NCBI GenBank assembly: GCA_003584005.1
Contig: QXHL01000007.1
Span: 1 to 64,000 of the forward strand
From: Alicyclobacillaceae bacterium I2511
Lineage (GTDB): Bacteria > Bacillota > Bacilli > Alicyclobacillales > Alicyclobacillaceae
Length of the DNA stretch: 64,000 nt
Reading direction: 5' to 3'
This document shows, piece by piece, positions 32,994 through 41,379 of this stretch. The position numbers and the translations under genes are program-made. The notes under the pieces are model-generated. The model was given only the letters and a program-made list of their open reading frames with translations. It made no database searches and had not been told where the DNA came from. Every line of letters begins with the position of its first letter. The first letter of the stretch is position 1.

Positions 32994-34913
32994 TTGAAAC
33001 TGCCAAGAATTCAGGCTGCACAGTTTCACTGGCAACGGACCCAGGACAGCAATCCACAGGCCTGGCGACAAGTCCAAGACTTGGTAGCCGGAGTACGTCA
33101 GGGCCAGGATGGGGCTTTGCGGGAGTACACGCAGCAATTTGACGGGGTAACCGTGGGGGACGGGGGATTTCGCGTTACTGAAAGTCAACTACAAGCGGCT
33201 TGGGACAACCTCCCACCCCATCTGGCAGAAGCGCTGCAGCGGGCAGCTAACCGCATCCGTCGCTTTCATGTCCAACAGAGTCCAAAGGATTTTACGATTC
33301 GCGGTGAAATGGGGGAACTGTTGGGCATGACTTGGCGTCCTCTCCGCCGTGTGGGGGTGTATGCTCCCGGCGGTCGGGCGGCATATCCTTCAACGGTGTT
33401 GATGAACGTGATTCCTGCACAGGTGGCAGGGGTGACAGAAATTGTCCTGTGTTCGCCGCCCCAGAGGGACACAGGTTGGCCGCACCCGCTGGTCTTGGCG
33501 GCAGCGCACCTGACGGGAGTGACAGAAGTGTATCGCCTGGGGGGAGCTCAGGCGGTGGCCGCATTGGCCTATGGAACACCTTCTGTACCGCGTGTGGACA
33601 AGGTGGTGGGCCCGGGAAATTTGTACGTGGCCCTGGCAAAAAAAGTTGTGATGGGGGATGTGGGTATTGACAGTATTGCGGGGCCCAGTGAGATTTTTAT
33701 TGTCGCCGATCAAACGGCAGACCCCCGATACATTGCTGCGGACATGCTGGCCCAAGCAGAGCACGATCCGGAGGCGGGCGCGGTCTGTGTCTTGCTTGAA
33801 CCGAGTTTGGCGGACGCGGTGGAGGCAGAACTAAACACTCAGTTGGCAGCGTTGCCGCGACGGGAAACGGCTACTGCCGCTTTGACTCGTTGGGGGGCTT
33901 TGGTGATTGCTGAGACTTTGGCTGAGGCTTTGGCGGTGGTCAATGAAAGTGCCCCTGAACACCTGGAACTATTGGTGGCCGATCCGCAAGCGGCACTAAG
34001 CGGGGTGTACTGTGCGGGCGCAGTCTTCTTGGGTCCGGAGGCGCCGGAGCCAGTGGGGGACTATTATGCCGGACCCAATCACGTTTTACCGACACACGGA
34101 AGCGCCCGTTTTGCTTCCGGCCTGGGTGTGTTAGATTTTCTGCGGCGCATGACACATGTGTCCTATACGACCCAAGCGTTGCAAGCGCACGCGACAGACA
34201 TCATCGCTTTGGCGGAGGCGGAAGGCTTGGCCGCACACGCACAATCTGTCCGTGTTCGTTTGCAAACCGCTGTGTTGCCATGGATTTCAGTGGTGGAGCC
34301 ACCAGTGTCCACTGTGGGGACGGGCGAACCCGCTTTTTACGCCCATGTGGAACGCCAAACGGGGGAAACGTCAGTTTCACTTTCCTTGAACTTGCATGGC
34401 GAGGGAAAGGCGGACTTACAGTTTCCGGTGCCCTTTTTACGTCACATGCTACACCTGTTTGCGGTACATGGGCAGTTTAATTTGACGGTGCAAGCGGATG
34501 GTGATGTGGATGTGGATGACCATCACCTTGTGGAGGATATCGGCCTGTGTCTCGGGCAGGCTTTGCTCCTAGCCTTGGGCAACAAGCGGGGCATTGCTCG
34601 CTATGGGGAGCGACATACCCCGATGGATGAAACCCTGGCGCGGGCGGTGATTGACCTGTCTGGTAGACCCGCATTTGTGTGGTTGGGGGATATTCCTGAC
34701 TTGCGGATAGGTAGCTTTCCTACTGAATTAGTGCAGGAATTTTTCAAATCCTTTGCCAATGAGGGCAAACTTGCGCTGCATTTGGCTATTTTGTACGGGG
34801 ACAACAGCCATCATATGGCGGAGGCCTTGTTCAAGGCTACGGGGGCTGCCTTGCGTGAGGCGGTTGTGGTGGTTGGCAATCAGGTGCCAAGCAGTAAGGG
34901 GGTATTGGCGTGA
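32994..34913 (+). CDS. hisDB: Fused histidinol dehydrogenase / imidazoleglycerol-phosphate dehydratase
   Basis: 639 residues in a single frame from TTG 32994 behind AAGGAGGT. Residues 1 to about 428 are HisD: RVGVYAPGGRAAYPSTVLMN, VDKVVGPGNLYVA, the zinc-binding AQAEHDP and catalytic SAPEHLEL. After a linker of roughly 20 residues, HisB begins near 446 (VERQTGETSVSLSLNLHGEG) and keeps both manganese motifs, DDHHLVED and NSHHMAEALFK. One protein thus makes imidazole acetol phosphate from IGP and oxidises histidinol to histidine. The stop overlaps the hisH start. The linker shows no leftover start or ribosome site. Confidence 0.93.
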   Translation: MKLPRIQAAQFHWQRTQDSNPQAWRQVQDLVAGVRQGQDGALREYTQQFDGVTVGDGGFRVTESQLQAAWDNLPPHLAEALQRAANRIRRFHVQQSPKDFTIRGEMGELLGMTWRPLRRVGVYAPGGRAAYPSTVLMNVIPAQVAGVTEIVLCSPPQRDTGWPHPLVLAAAHLTGVTEVYRLGGAQAVAALAYGTPSVPRVDKVVGPGNLYVALAKKVVMGDVGIDSIAGPSEIFIVADQTADPRYIAADMLAQAEHDPEAGAVCVLLEPSLADAVEAELNTQLAALPRRETATAALTRWGALVIAETLAEALAVVNESAPEHLELLVADPQAALSGVYCAGAVFLGPEAPEPVGDYYAGPNHVLPTHGSARFASGLGVLDFLRRMTHVSYTTQALQAHATDIIALAEAEGLAAHAQSVRVRLQTAVLPWISVVEPPVSTVGTGEPAFYAHVERQTGETSVSLSLNLHGEGKADLQFPVPFLRHMLHLFAVHGQFNLTVQADGDVDVDDHHLVEDIGLCLGQALLLALGNKRGIARYGERHTPMDETLARAVIDLSGRPAFVWLGDIPDLRIGSFPTELVQEFFKSFANEGKLALHLAILYGDNSHHMAEALFKATGAALREAVVVVGNQVPSSKGVLA

Positions 34914-35578
34914 TTGCTTTGTTGGACCTGGGTATTGGCAATCTTTCCAGTGTTAAGAGTGCACTGGCCCGTGCCGGTGAGGACGCGATTGTGGTGACTG
35001 ATGGGGTGGCCTGGTCGCGGCTGATGATGGAAAATCCCGCAGTTGCTGGGATGATTTTACCGGGTGTGGGTGCTTTTGGGGATGCCATGATACAGTTGAA
35101 AACAAGTGGATTGCTCGGTGTAGTGCGCGGGGCAGTGGCAGAAAACCGTCCCCTATTGGGCATTTGTTTGGGGATGCAGATGCTATTTGCTTACAGTGAA
35201 GAACACGGCAATCACCTAGGCTTGGGGATGTTGCCGGGGAAGGTTGTGCGTTTTACAAATCAGCAAAAGGTACCACACATGGGGTGGAACGACTTGACTT
35301 TGGTACATCCGCACCCATTGTTGGAGGGGGTGTACAAGGGGGATTTTGTGTATTTTGTGCACTCTTACTACGTTCAACTGGCTGCGGAATCCCCACTGCT
35401 GATGGCTGCAGCACAGTACGGGGACACCCTGGTGCCTGCGGTGGTGGCGCAGAATAGGGTCTACGGGACACAGTTTCATCCGGAAAAAAGTGGTGAGGTA
35501 GGAGCAAAAATTTTGCGCAACTTCGTGAGCATCAGCAGGCAATGGGAGACATCCCGAAAGGAGATTTCACATGTCTAA
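34910..35578 (+). CDS. hisH: Imidazole glycerol phosphate synthase, glutaminase subunit
   Basis: 222 residues from GTG 34910, overlapping the fusion stop as GTGA. HisH is a class I glutamine amidotransferase that supplies ammonia to HisF. IALLDLGIGNLSSV is its N-terminus, the nucleophile is Cys near 85 in GICLGMQMLF, and QFHPEKSG supplies the catalytic His and Glu. It overlaps hisA by eight bases. Confidence 0.96.
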   Translation: MIALLDLGIGNLSSVKSALARAGEDAIVVTDGVAWSRLMMENPAVAGMILPGVGAFGDAMIQLKTSGLLGVVRGAVAENRPLLGICLGMQMLFAYSEEHGNHLGLGMLPGKVVRFTNQQKVPHMGWNDLTLVHPHPLLEGVYKGDFVYFVHSYYVQLAAESPLLMAAAQYGDTLVPAVVAQNRVYGTQFHPEKSGEVGAKILRNFVSISRQWETSRKEISHV

Positions 35579-36392
35579 CGGGGGTGCGGGGGTGTGGCCA
35601 GAGGTAAAACGAGAATTCATCCTATTTCCTGCTGTGGACGTGTTGGACGGGGAGTGCGTACGTCTGCGCCGTGGGGACTACGAAACAAAGACCGTTTTCG
35701 CACAACGACCGCGAGATGCCGCAGTGCGCTGGCTGACAGCGGGCGCACACTACCTGCATGTGGTAGATCTGAATGGGGCCCGTGATGGAGTATCCCTGAA
35801 TCAGGCAGCCATTGCAGATGTGGTGCAAGTGGCCGCAGAAAAAGGAGCCAGCGTGCAGGTGGGGGGCGGGATTCGCCAGCTGGACACGGTGGCCCGTTGG
35901 CTGGATATGGGGGTTTCCCGCTGTGTCATTGGCACAGCGGCACTGATACCAGGGTGGCTGGAACAGGCGTTACGGCGGTTTGGCTCTGAGGCGCTGGTGG
36001 TGGGGTTGGATGGAAGGGACGAAAAACTGGCAGTCCGGGGTTGGTTGGAACAAACACAAGTTGCGATAACGGACCTGGCTAAGCAGTGGTCTCAATTGGG
36101 TGTCCGTCATGCCCTGGTTACAGATGTGGGGAGAGACGGCATGTTGGCTGGCGCAAACTTAGATTTGGCATGCCAGGTGCAAGACCAGGGATTGCAAGCC
36201 ATCGCTTCTGGCGGCATTCGCCACTTAAACGATGTTTTGGCTGCACAGCGGGCTGGTCTAGCTGGTGCCGTGGCAGGACGGGCCCTGTATGACGGTAGTT
36301 TAGACCTTACCCAAGCCCTAGCCGCATTGCAGCATTCGTTGGACAAGGAGGATGGCAATCGTGTTGACGAAACGAATTATCCCCTGTTTTGA
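35571..36392 (+). CDS. hisA: Phosphoribosylformimino-5-aminoimidazole carboxamide ribotide isomerase
   Basis: 273 residues, slightly long because of about 12 extra N-terminal residues before FILFPAVDVLDGECVRLRRGDY. HisA is the Amadori isomerase of the pathway, a TIM barrel with catalytic Asp in PAVD and VTDVGRDGML. VQVGGGIR and IASGGIR are the two phosphate-binding loops. ATG 35571 is seven bases after AAAGGAG. It overlaps hisH upstream and hisF downstream. Confidence 0.95.
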   Translation: MSNGGAGVWPEVKREFILFPAVDVLDGECVRLRRGDYETKTVFAQRPRDAAVRWLTAGAHYLHVVDLNGARDGVSLNQAAIADVVQVAAEKGASVQVGGGIRQLDTVARWLDMGVSRCVIGTAALIPGWLEQALRRFGSEALVVGLDGRDEKLAVRGWLEQTQVAITDLAKQWSQLGVRHALVTDVGRDGMLAGANLDLACQVQDQGLQAIASGGIRHLNDVLAAQRAGLAGAVAGRALYDGSLDLTQALAALQHSLDKEDGNRVDETNYPLF

Positions 36393-37140
36393 TGTTTTGG
36401 AGGGTCGAGTGGTCAAACATGTAGGCTTCCTGCAAAATCGACGGGATGCGGGGGACCCCATTGCGCTTGCACAGCAATATACTCGTGACGGGGCTGACGA
36501 ACTAGTGTTACTGGATATCTCGGCGTCTGAACAGGGGCGTTTGGCGACACGGCGGGTGGTGGAGGAGGTGGCCGCAGAGGTCAATATTCCATTGACGGTT
36601 GGCGGCGGTGTGTCCACCCTGGAAGATGTTCGGTCTTTGTTGTTGGCTGGAGCTGACAAGGTTTCGATGAATACGGGTGCCGTGCGAGACCCACAACTTA
36701 TTCATCAAGCAGCCCTGCGGTTTGGCGATCAATGCGTAGTCCTTGCCATCGATGCCCGGCACAATCCCACTATGGGGACCTATGAGGTGATGGTCAAAGG
36801 GGGCAAAGTAGGGACAGGCATGGACGTGCTGGCCTGGGCAGAGAGAGCCGTCCGTCTGGGAGCTGGTGAGGTGTTGCTAACGAGCTTTAACCAGGATGGC
36901 ACGCGGGAAGGGTATGATTGTACCTTGACCCGCTTGGTGGCCAATGCGGTCCCAGTTCCGGTGATTGCCAGTGGGGGGGCGGGCAAGAAGGAACACTTTG
37001 CCGAGGTATTGACAGAGGGTCAGGCTGATGCAGCGTTGGCAGCCAGTGTGTTTCACTTTGCAGAGACCTCCATTCCCCAGGTCAAGGCTTATCTGCGCAA
37101 ACGGGGGGTGCCTGTGCGATGGCAGAATCAAGTCAGTTGA
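36361..37140 (+). CDS. hisF: Imidazole glycerol phosphate synthase, cyclase subunit
   Basis: 259 residues. The start is taken as GTG 36361, giving the canonical MLTKRIIPCFDV; it is nine bases from AAGGAGG, whereas ATG 36352 would touch that site. HisF uses ammonia from HisH to make IGP and AICAR. Catalytic Asp residues lie in PCFDV and TSFNQDGTREGYD; VGGGVS and IASGGAG bind phosphate. It overlaps hisA by 32 bases and hisIE by 22. Confidence 0.96.
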   Translation: MLTKRIIPCFDVLEGRVVKHVGFLQNRRDAGDPIALAQQYTRDGADELVLLDISASEQGRLATRRVVEEVAAEVNIPLTVGGGVSTLEDVRSLLLAGADKVSMNTGAVRDPQLIHQAALRFGDQCVVLAIDARHNPTMGTYEVMVKGGKVGTGMDVLAWAERAVRLGAGEVLLTSFNQDGTREGYDCTLTRLVANAVPVPVIASGGAGKKEHFAEVLTEGQADAALAASVFHFAETSIPQVKAYLRKRGVPVRWQNQVS

Positions 37141-37916
37141 CAGGGGAGCCTTTGGAAGGGGTACGCTATGATACCCAAACAGGGCTGGTACCGGTGGTGG
37201 TTCAAGATGTAAACACGCGGGAGGTACTCACCCTAGCCTACGCCAACCGTGAGGCTCTCAAACGCACCTTTGGCACAGGTTTTGCTTGGTTTTGGAGTCG
37301 CACCCGCCAGGATTACTGGCGTAAGGGGGAGACCAGTGGTCATGTACAACGGGTGCGGGAGGTGCGGCTGGACTGCGACGGAGACGCCGTTCTTTACCTT
37401 GTAGATCCGGCTGGTCCAGCTTGTCACACCGGTCATCGTTCTTGCTTTTATCGGGGGTTAACCTATCAAGGTCAGGGACCGATAGAGGCAGTGTGTGAAC
37501 CCAAAACGGCAATGGCGAGTGAACCCAAAAAAGTAGAGGTAGCCGCCCTTGCAGTAGATGGGCAGCAAACTGTGGGAGAACAGGATGGGGATGTGGCCCG
37601 CAACAGCTTTGACTGGACGGTCCTGTCACAACTGTGGCAGGTGGTGGATGGGCGATACAGACAGCGCCCTGCAGGCTCTTACACCACGTATTTGTTTGCC
37701 CATGGTGTGGATAAGGCAGCCAAAAAGCTAGGGGAAGAGGCAGTGGAAGTGGTGATTGCCGCGAAAAATGCCGAATCAAACGTAAGCGGCAGGCAGGAAC
37801 TTGCAGCGGAAAGCGCCGATTTGTTATATCACTTGCTGGTGCTGTGGCGGAGCGTGCAGGTGGAACCAAGCGCGGTGTTGGAGGTGCTTGGGAGCCGCAA
37901 TCATGGAACCAGATGA
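37119..37916 (+). CDS. hisIE: Bifunctional phosphoribosyl-AMP cyclohydrolase / phosphoribosyl-ATP pyrophosphatase
   Basis: 265 residues. The N-terminal HisI domain (to about 125) has FWSRTRQDYWRKGETSGH, LDCDGDAVLYLV and ACHTGHRSCFYR, which carry the zinc and magnesium ligands. A roughly 40-residue linker leads to the HisE domain, with SYTTYLFAHGVDKAAKKLGEEAVEVVIAAK and ESADLLYHLLVLW. It performs steps 2 and 3 of histidine synthesis and is the last gene of the cluster. hisC and a histidinol-phosphatase are missing from the operon. Confidence 0.96.
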   Translation: MAESSQLTGEPLEGVRYDTQTGLVPVVVQDVNTREVLTLAYANREALKRTFGTGFAWFWSRTRQDYWRKGETSGHVQRVREVRLDCDGDAVLYLVDPAGPACHTGHRSCFYRGLTYQGQGPIEAVCEPKTAMASEPKKVEVAALAVDGQQTVGEQDGDVARNSFDWTVLSQLWQVVDGRYRQRPAGSYTTYLFAHGVDKAAKKLGEEAVEVVIAAKNAESNVSGRQELAAESADLLYHLLVLWRSVQVEPSAVLEVLGSRNHGTR

Positions 37917-37967
37917 TTTACAACCGGGCAATGGGTGTGCTATATTCGTCCTGGTAATTGTATAGGA

Positions 37968-38054
37968 GCAAGGCGCTAGGGGTGCCAAATAGGCTGAGAG
38001 ACGGAAACGTCGACCCTGGAACTCGATCTGGGTAATGCCAGCGGGAGGAAGTGC
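37968..38054 (+). ncRNA. TPP riboswitch (THI element)
   Basis: The leader of the transporter operon contains GCGCTAGGGGTGCC, AGGCTGAGAGAC, ACCCTGGAACTCGATCTGG and GTAATGCCAGCGGGAGGAAGTG in the order of the conserved thi-box. Thiamine diphosphate binding should favour the terminator 20 bases downstream and switch off thiamine-precursor uptake. Confidence 0.96.
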
Positions 38055-38072
38055 CATCGACAAAGGGTCCAG

Positions 38073-38113
38073 AATCCTCAGCGATGCACTTTCGTGCATC
38101 GCTGAGGATTTTT
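38073..38113 (+). terminator. Terminator of the TPP riboswitch
   Basis: Bases 38073-38089 and 38094-38110 form a perfect 17-bp stem (AATCCTCAGCGATGCAC on the 5' side) with a TTTC loop and a T run. It is the regulated off-state hairpin ahead of ykoE. Confidence 0.93.
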
Positions 38114-38175
38114 GCTTTTTGGCGTCGTGGGTTTGCACGGTGTAAGTCAATATTTTATAGCAGGGGGTTAGAAAA

Positions 38176-38748
38176 GTGAAGTGGAAGTTGCGGGACATTG
38201 TTTTGGCTGTGATTTTTTCTGTGGCTTGTGGGGCTATCTACATGGGATGGGATTGGCTAGATAATTTAGTATTTGGGACCTGGTCTCCTGCATTGCAAGG
38301 AATTGTCAACGGCATGTGGTGGATTGCCTCTGGTCTGGTGGCTTATATCATTCGTCGTCCGGGTGCGGCTTTATTTGCTGGTGTGGCCAGTGCCTTTTTT
38401 GAGTTTGCTTTCGGAAGTCCTTATGGTGCCGGGGCTTTGATTTCTGGACTGGTGCAGGGTGCAGGGGCAGAAGCGGGACTTATGATGGGTGGCTGGCGCC
38501 GCTACAACGTCTGGATGATGATGCTGTCAGGTGCTGTGGGCGGCGTGGGCAACACTTTGCAGTGGCTGTTTCAGTATCAGGGGATTCACTACACTTTCTC
38601 CACTCAGATGGGTTACTTTGTGCTGACGGTGATTAGCGGGGCACTGTTGGCTGGCTTGCTGGCCAAGGCGGTGGCGGATGCCTTGTACCGGAGCGGAACT
38701 CTGAACAACTTTGCCATAGCGAAACAAAGGCGGGTTCAAGGGCAATGA
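38176..38748 (+). CDS. ykoE: ECF transporter S component for a thiamine precursor (YkoE)
   Basis: 190 residues with five to six membrane helices, starting with MKWKLRDIVLAVIFSVACGAIYMGWDWL, and an EFAFGSPYGAGALISGLVQGAGAE block typical of YkoE. It captures hydroxymethylpyrimidine or thiamine and works with the energy-coupling module encoded next. GTG 38176 follows GGGGG. The TPP riboswitch upstream confirms the thiamine link. No ykoF gene, a soluble partner in Bacillus, is seen. Confidence 0.92.
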   Translation: MKWKLRDIVLAVIFSVACGAIYMGWDWLDNLVFGTWSPALQGIVNGMWWIASGLVAYIIRRPGAALFAGVASAFFEFAFGSPYGAGALISGLVQGAGAEAGLMMGGWRRYNVWMMMLSGAVGGVGNTLQWLFQYQGIHYTFSTQMGYFVLTVISGALLAGLLAKAVADALYRSGTLNNFAIAKQRRVQGQ

Positions 38749-41270
38749 GGACGAGCGGGGTAAATCAGAAGGGAAGGGGCAGCCAGCAATTTTCTGTGCT
38801 GGCTGGCCCTGCTGCCCCGCCGTCTACATCCGTTGCTCCACGGACCAGACCCGCCGCTCCACGGACCAGACCCGCTGCATCGCCGTCCACACCTCCCCAG
38901 TCTACACCGCTGATTCGTCTTGAAGATGTCGCCATTACGTATGAAGGGGCAGAACAGCCAGTGTTGTCTGGTGTCAATCTGGACATTTTTCGTGGCGAGG
39001 CTGTTCTGTTTCTCGGGCCCAGCGGATGTGGCAAGAGTACTCTGGCCCTGTTGTGCGCGGGGCTGATTCCCCGTGCCGTGGAAGGCCAAGTCACAGGTCA
39101 GGTTTGGCGTCATGCAGAGTTGGAGCGCTCTGGCGGGATTGGCTACGTGTTTCAGGATCCGGACACGCAGTTTTGCATGCTTCAGGTGGACGATGAACTG
39201 GCATTTGGTCTAGAAAACCTGTGCATTCCCAATCCAGACATGGGAATGCACATGGATGCAGCTTTGGCGAGGGTGGAACTTTCCTCTTATAAGCAGGCCA
39301 GGCATGAGCACTTTTCTGGCGGCATGAAACAAAAATTAGCGATTGCAACCGCTCTGGCCATGTCTCCCGGGATGTTGGTGTTGGATGAACCTACAGCCAA
39401 CCTAGATCCCCTTTCAACACAGCAAGTGTTTCAACAGATTGTTCGGCTGCGCCAGCAGGGTCAGACCCTGTTGGTGATTGAGCACAAATTTGAAGCTTTG
39501 GTGCCTTGGATGGATAGGGTCGTACTATTTAATCGTGAGGGTCAGGTGGTGTTTAGCGGACCCATTCGGGAAACACTTGCCGCACATTGGTCTTGGCTGG
39601 TGGCGCAAGGTGTGGTATCCCCTTGGCAGGAATGGACAGATGTGGACAAGGTGGACCAGAAAACTGTATCCCTGCAAGGTCCATCCTTGTCTGGCAGATT
39701 ACCAGAGGAGGCATTGGCCGCTTTTTCCTTGCGCAATGGAGAGCTACGTTATGGCTTACAGGCGGTGTGGACAGGTGTGTCCCTCGACATCCCTAAGGGA
39801 TCCTTTACGGCGATTGTGGGTCCTAACGGATCTGGAAAGTCATCTTTGCTACAAGTGTTGTCCGGTTTGCAGCGTTTAACTTCTGGTACGGTTGAAGCCT
39901 ATGGAAGGACGCTCAAGGACTGGAAAACCAATGAACGGGCTCAGCTGCTGTCTTACTGTTTTCAGAATCCAGAGTATCAGTTTATTTATGAGCGAGTGGG
40001 AGATGAATTGGCCAATCGGGTGGTGGGTAAGGAGATTCCGGCAGACGTTACACAGCTATTGATAGAGTTTGGCTTGGAAAAGCTCAGCCAGCAGAGTCCC
40101 TTTTCCCTTAGCCAGGGAGAAAAACGTCGGTTGAGTGTGGCTGCGATGTTGCGGGAGTCTCATCAGGCCTATGTATTGGATGAACCTACCTTTGGTCAGG
40201 ATGCCCGAACCCAGCAAACAATCATGGATAAAATGAAATCTCTGAATGAAGCAGGTAGCACAATTGTGATGAGTACCCATGATATGGACTTAGTGCGCCA
40301 ATTTGCGAGTCATGTGCTGGTTCTTATTCCGGGAAAACTGAGGTTTGCCGGAACTCCGCAAGAACTGTTTGCGCAACCAGAAGTGATGAGAGAGGCTCAT
40401 CTGTTGGCTGAAAAAACATTGACGCAGGACTTTGAGCAATTTCCTAGTTCCCATGGCCTGGAGCAGATTGCACAACAGGAGACATCTTCTGGCGAATGGG
40501 GGACTGTGGCTACACAGGTCAGACGGGGGTTTACCCAACGCTTAAATCCGCCTTGGCATCTGCTGTTTACTTTGGGGGCCATCGGTGTGGCACTGGGGGC
40601 CCATACTTTGCCCCAAGCCTTGGCGGTTTTTTTGCTGCCCGTGGGATTGATGTTTACTGCGGCGCGTCTAGGTCCCATACAAGTTGTGAAACGGCTGTCC
40701 CCCTTTCTTGGTTTTTATATTCTGTATGTGTGGACGATGACCGCCTATGCAAAGGTCTCTCCGGGCACACCTGTGTTTCGTATTCTATGGATGCACCTGA
40801 GTTTTCCTGGCTTAATCCTGGGACTAATTCTCGCTCTACGTATGTTGGCAACTGTTTCCTTTGGACTATTGCTGATTTCTTCCACAGATATTACAAAACT
40901 GGTGGTTGGGCTTTCACAAAACTTTCATGTACCCCCTAAATTTGCTTATGGAACCCTGGCCGGCATTCGTTTTGCTCCCCTGTTTCAATCAGAGTGGGGT
41001 AAGCTCCGCCAGGCACGGCAGTTGCGGGGCAAAGATTCTCGTTGGCGGGTGATGCGCCCCATCACTTATGCCTTGCCGTTGCTAACCCAGGCGGTGCGCA
41101 TGAGTGAGCGGGTGGCTTGTGCCATGGAGGCTCGGGGGTTTTTTGGTCGTCCGGCAGACTTGTCCCAGGGCCGTACTTACTACCGTATAGTCCGCATTCA
41201 TTGGTGGGATTTTGCCTATGGTATCGGACTGATGGCCACTGTGACAGGATTGCTTTTGTGGATTCATTGA
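38745..41270 (+). CDS. Complete ECF energy-coupling module in one chain: two ABC ATPases fused to the T component (YkoD-YkoC)
   Basis: 841 residues. A Pro/Ala-rich N-terminal extension (1-55) precedes ATPase 1 (Walker A GPSGCGKS at 91-98, SGGMKQKLA, VLDEPTANLD), then ATPase 2 (Walker A GPNGSGKS near 358, SQGEKRRLS, VLDEPTFGQD), and from about 600 an EcfT/CbiQ-type membrane domain with five to six helices ending in AMEARGFFGRP. In Bacillus YkoD (two ATPases) and YkoC (T component) are separate proteins. The start ATG overlaps the ykoE stop. It powers thiamine-precursor uptake. Confidence 0.9.
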   Translation: MRTSGVNQKGRGSQQFSVLAGPAAPPSTSVAPRTRPAAPRTRPAASPSTPPQSTPLIRLEDVAITYEGAEQPVLSGVNLDIFRGEAVLFLGPSGCGKSTLALLCAGLIPRAVEGQVTGQVWRHAELERSGGIGYVFQDPDTQFCMLQVDDELAFGLENLCIPNPDMGMHMDAALARVELSSYKQARHEHFSGGMKQKLAIATALAMSPGMLVLDEPTANLDPLSTQQVFQQIVRLRQQGQTLLVIEHKFEALVPWMDRVVLFNREGQVVFSGPIRETLAAHWSWLVAQGVVSPWQEWTDVDKVDQKTVSLQGPSLSGRLPEEALAAFSLRNGELRYGLQAVWTGVSLDIPKGSFTAIVGPNGSGKSSLLQVLSGLQRLTSGTVEAYGRTLKDWKTNERAQLLSYCFQNPEYQFIYERVGDELANRVVGKEIPADVTQLLIEFGLEKLSQQSPFSLSQGEKRRLSVAAMLRESHQAYVLDEPTFGQDARTQQTIMDKMKSLNEAGSTIVMSTHDMDLVRQFASHVLVLIPGKLRFAGTPQELFAQPEVMREAHLLAEKTLTQDFEQFPSSHGLEQIAQQETSSGEWGTVATQVRRGFTQRLNPPWHLLFTLGAIGVALGAHTLPQALAVFLLPVGLMFTAARLGPIQVVKRLSPFLGFYILYVWTMTAYAKVSPGTPVFRILWMHLSFPGLILGLILALRMLATVSFGLLLISSTDITKLVVGLSQNFHVPPKFAYGTLAGIRFAPLFQSEWGKLRQARQLRGKDSRWRVMRPITYALPLLTQAVRMSERVACAMEARGFFGRPADLSQGRTYYRIVRIHWWDFAYGIGLMATVTGLLLWIH
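38835..38876 (+). repeat. Two-copy 21-bp tandem repeat in the N-terminal extension
   Basis: A 21-bp unit beginning GCTCCACGGACC occurs twice in a row, differing only at its last base, and encodes APRTRPA twice. It lies in the low-complexity extension ahead of ATPase 1 and keeps the reading frame. Confidence 0.85.
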
Positions 41271-41320
41271 GAGATGAGGCCCTGTCCTATTTTTCCCCGC
41301 ATGGGTATGTTCGGAAGAAC

Positions 41321-41348
41321 TTGTGAAAACCCAGAGGAGTGCTATCAT
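41321..41348 (+). promoter_or_regulatory. Promoter of the transketolase gene
   Basis: TTGTGA (41321-41326), a 16-base spacer and TATCAT (41343-41348) precede the start by about 30 bases. Confidence 0.5.
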
Positions 41349-41379
41349 ACACACAGACAAAGGGGATATGGAGTGATGA

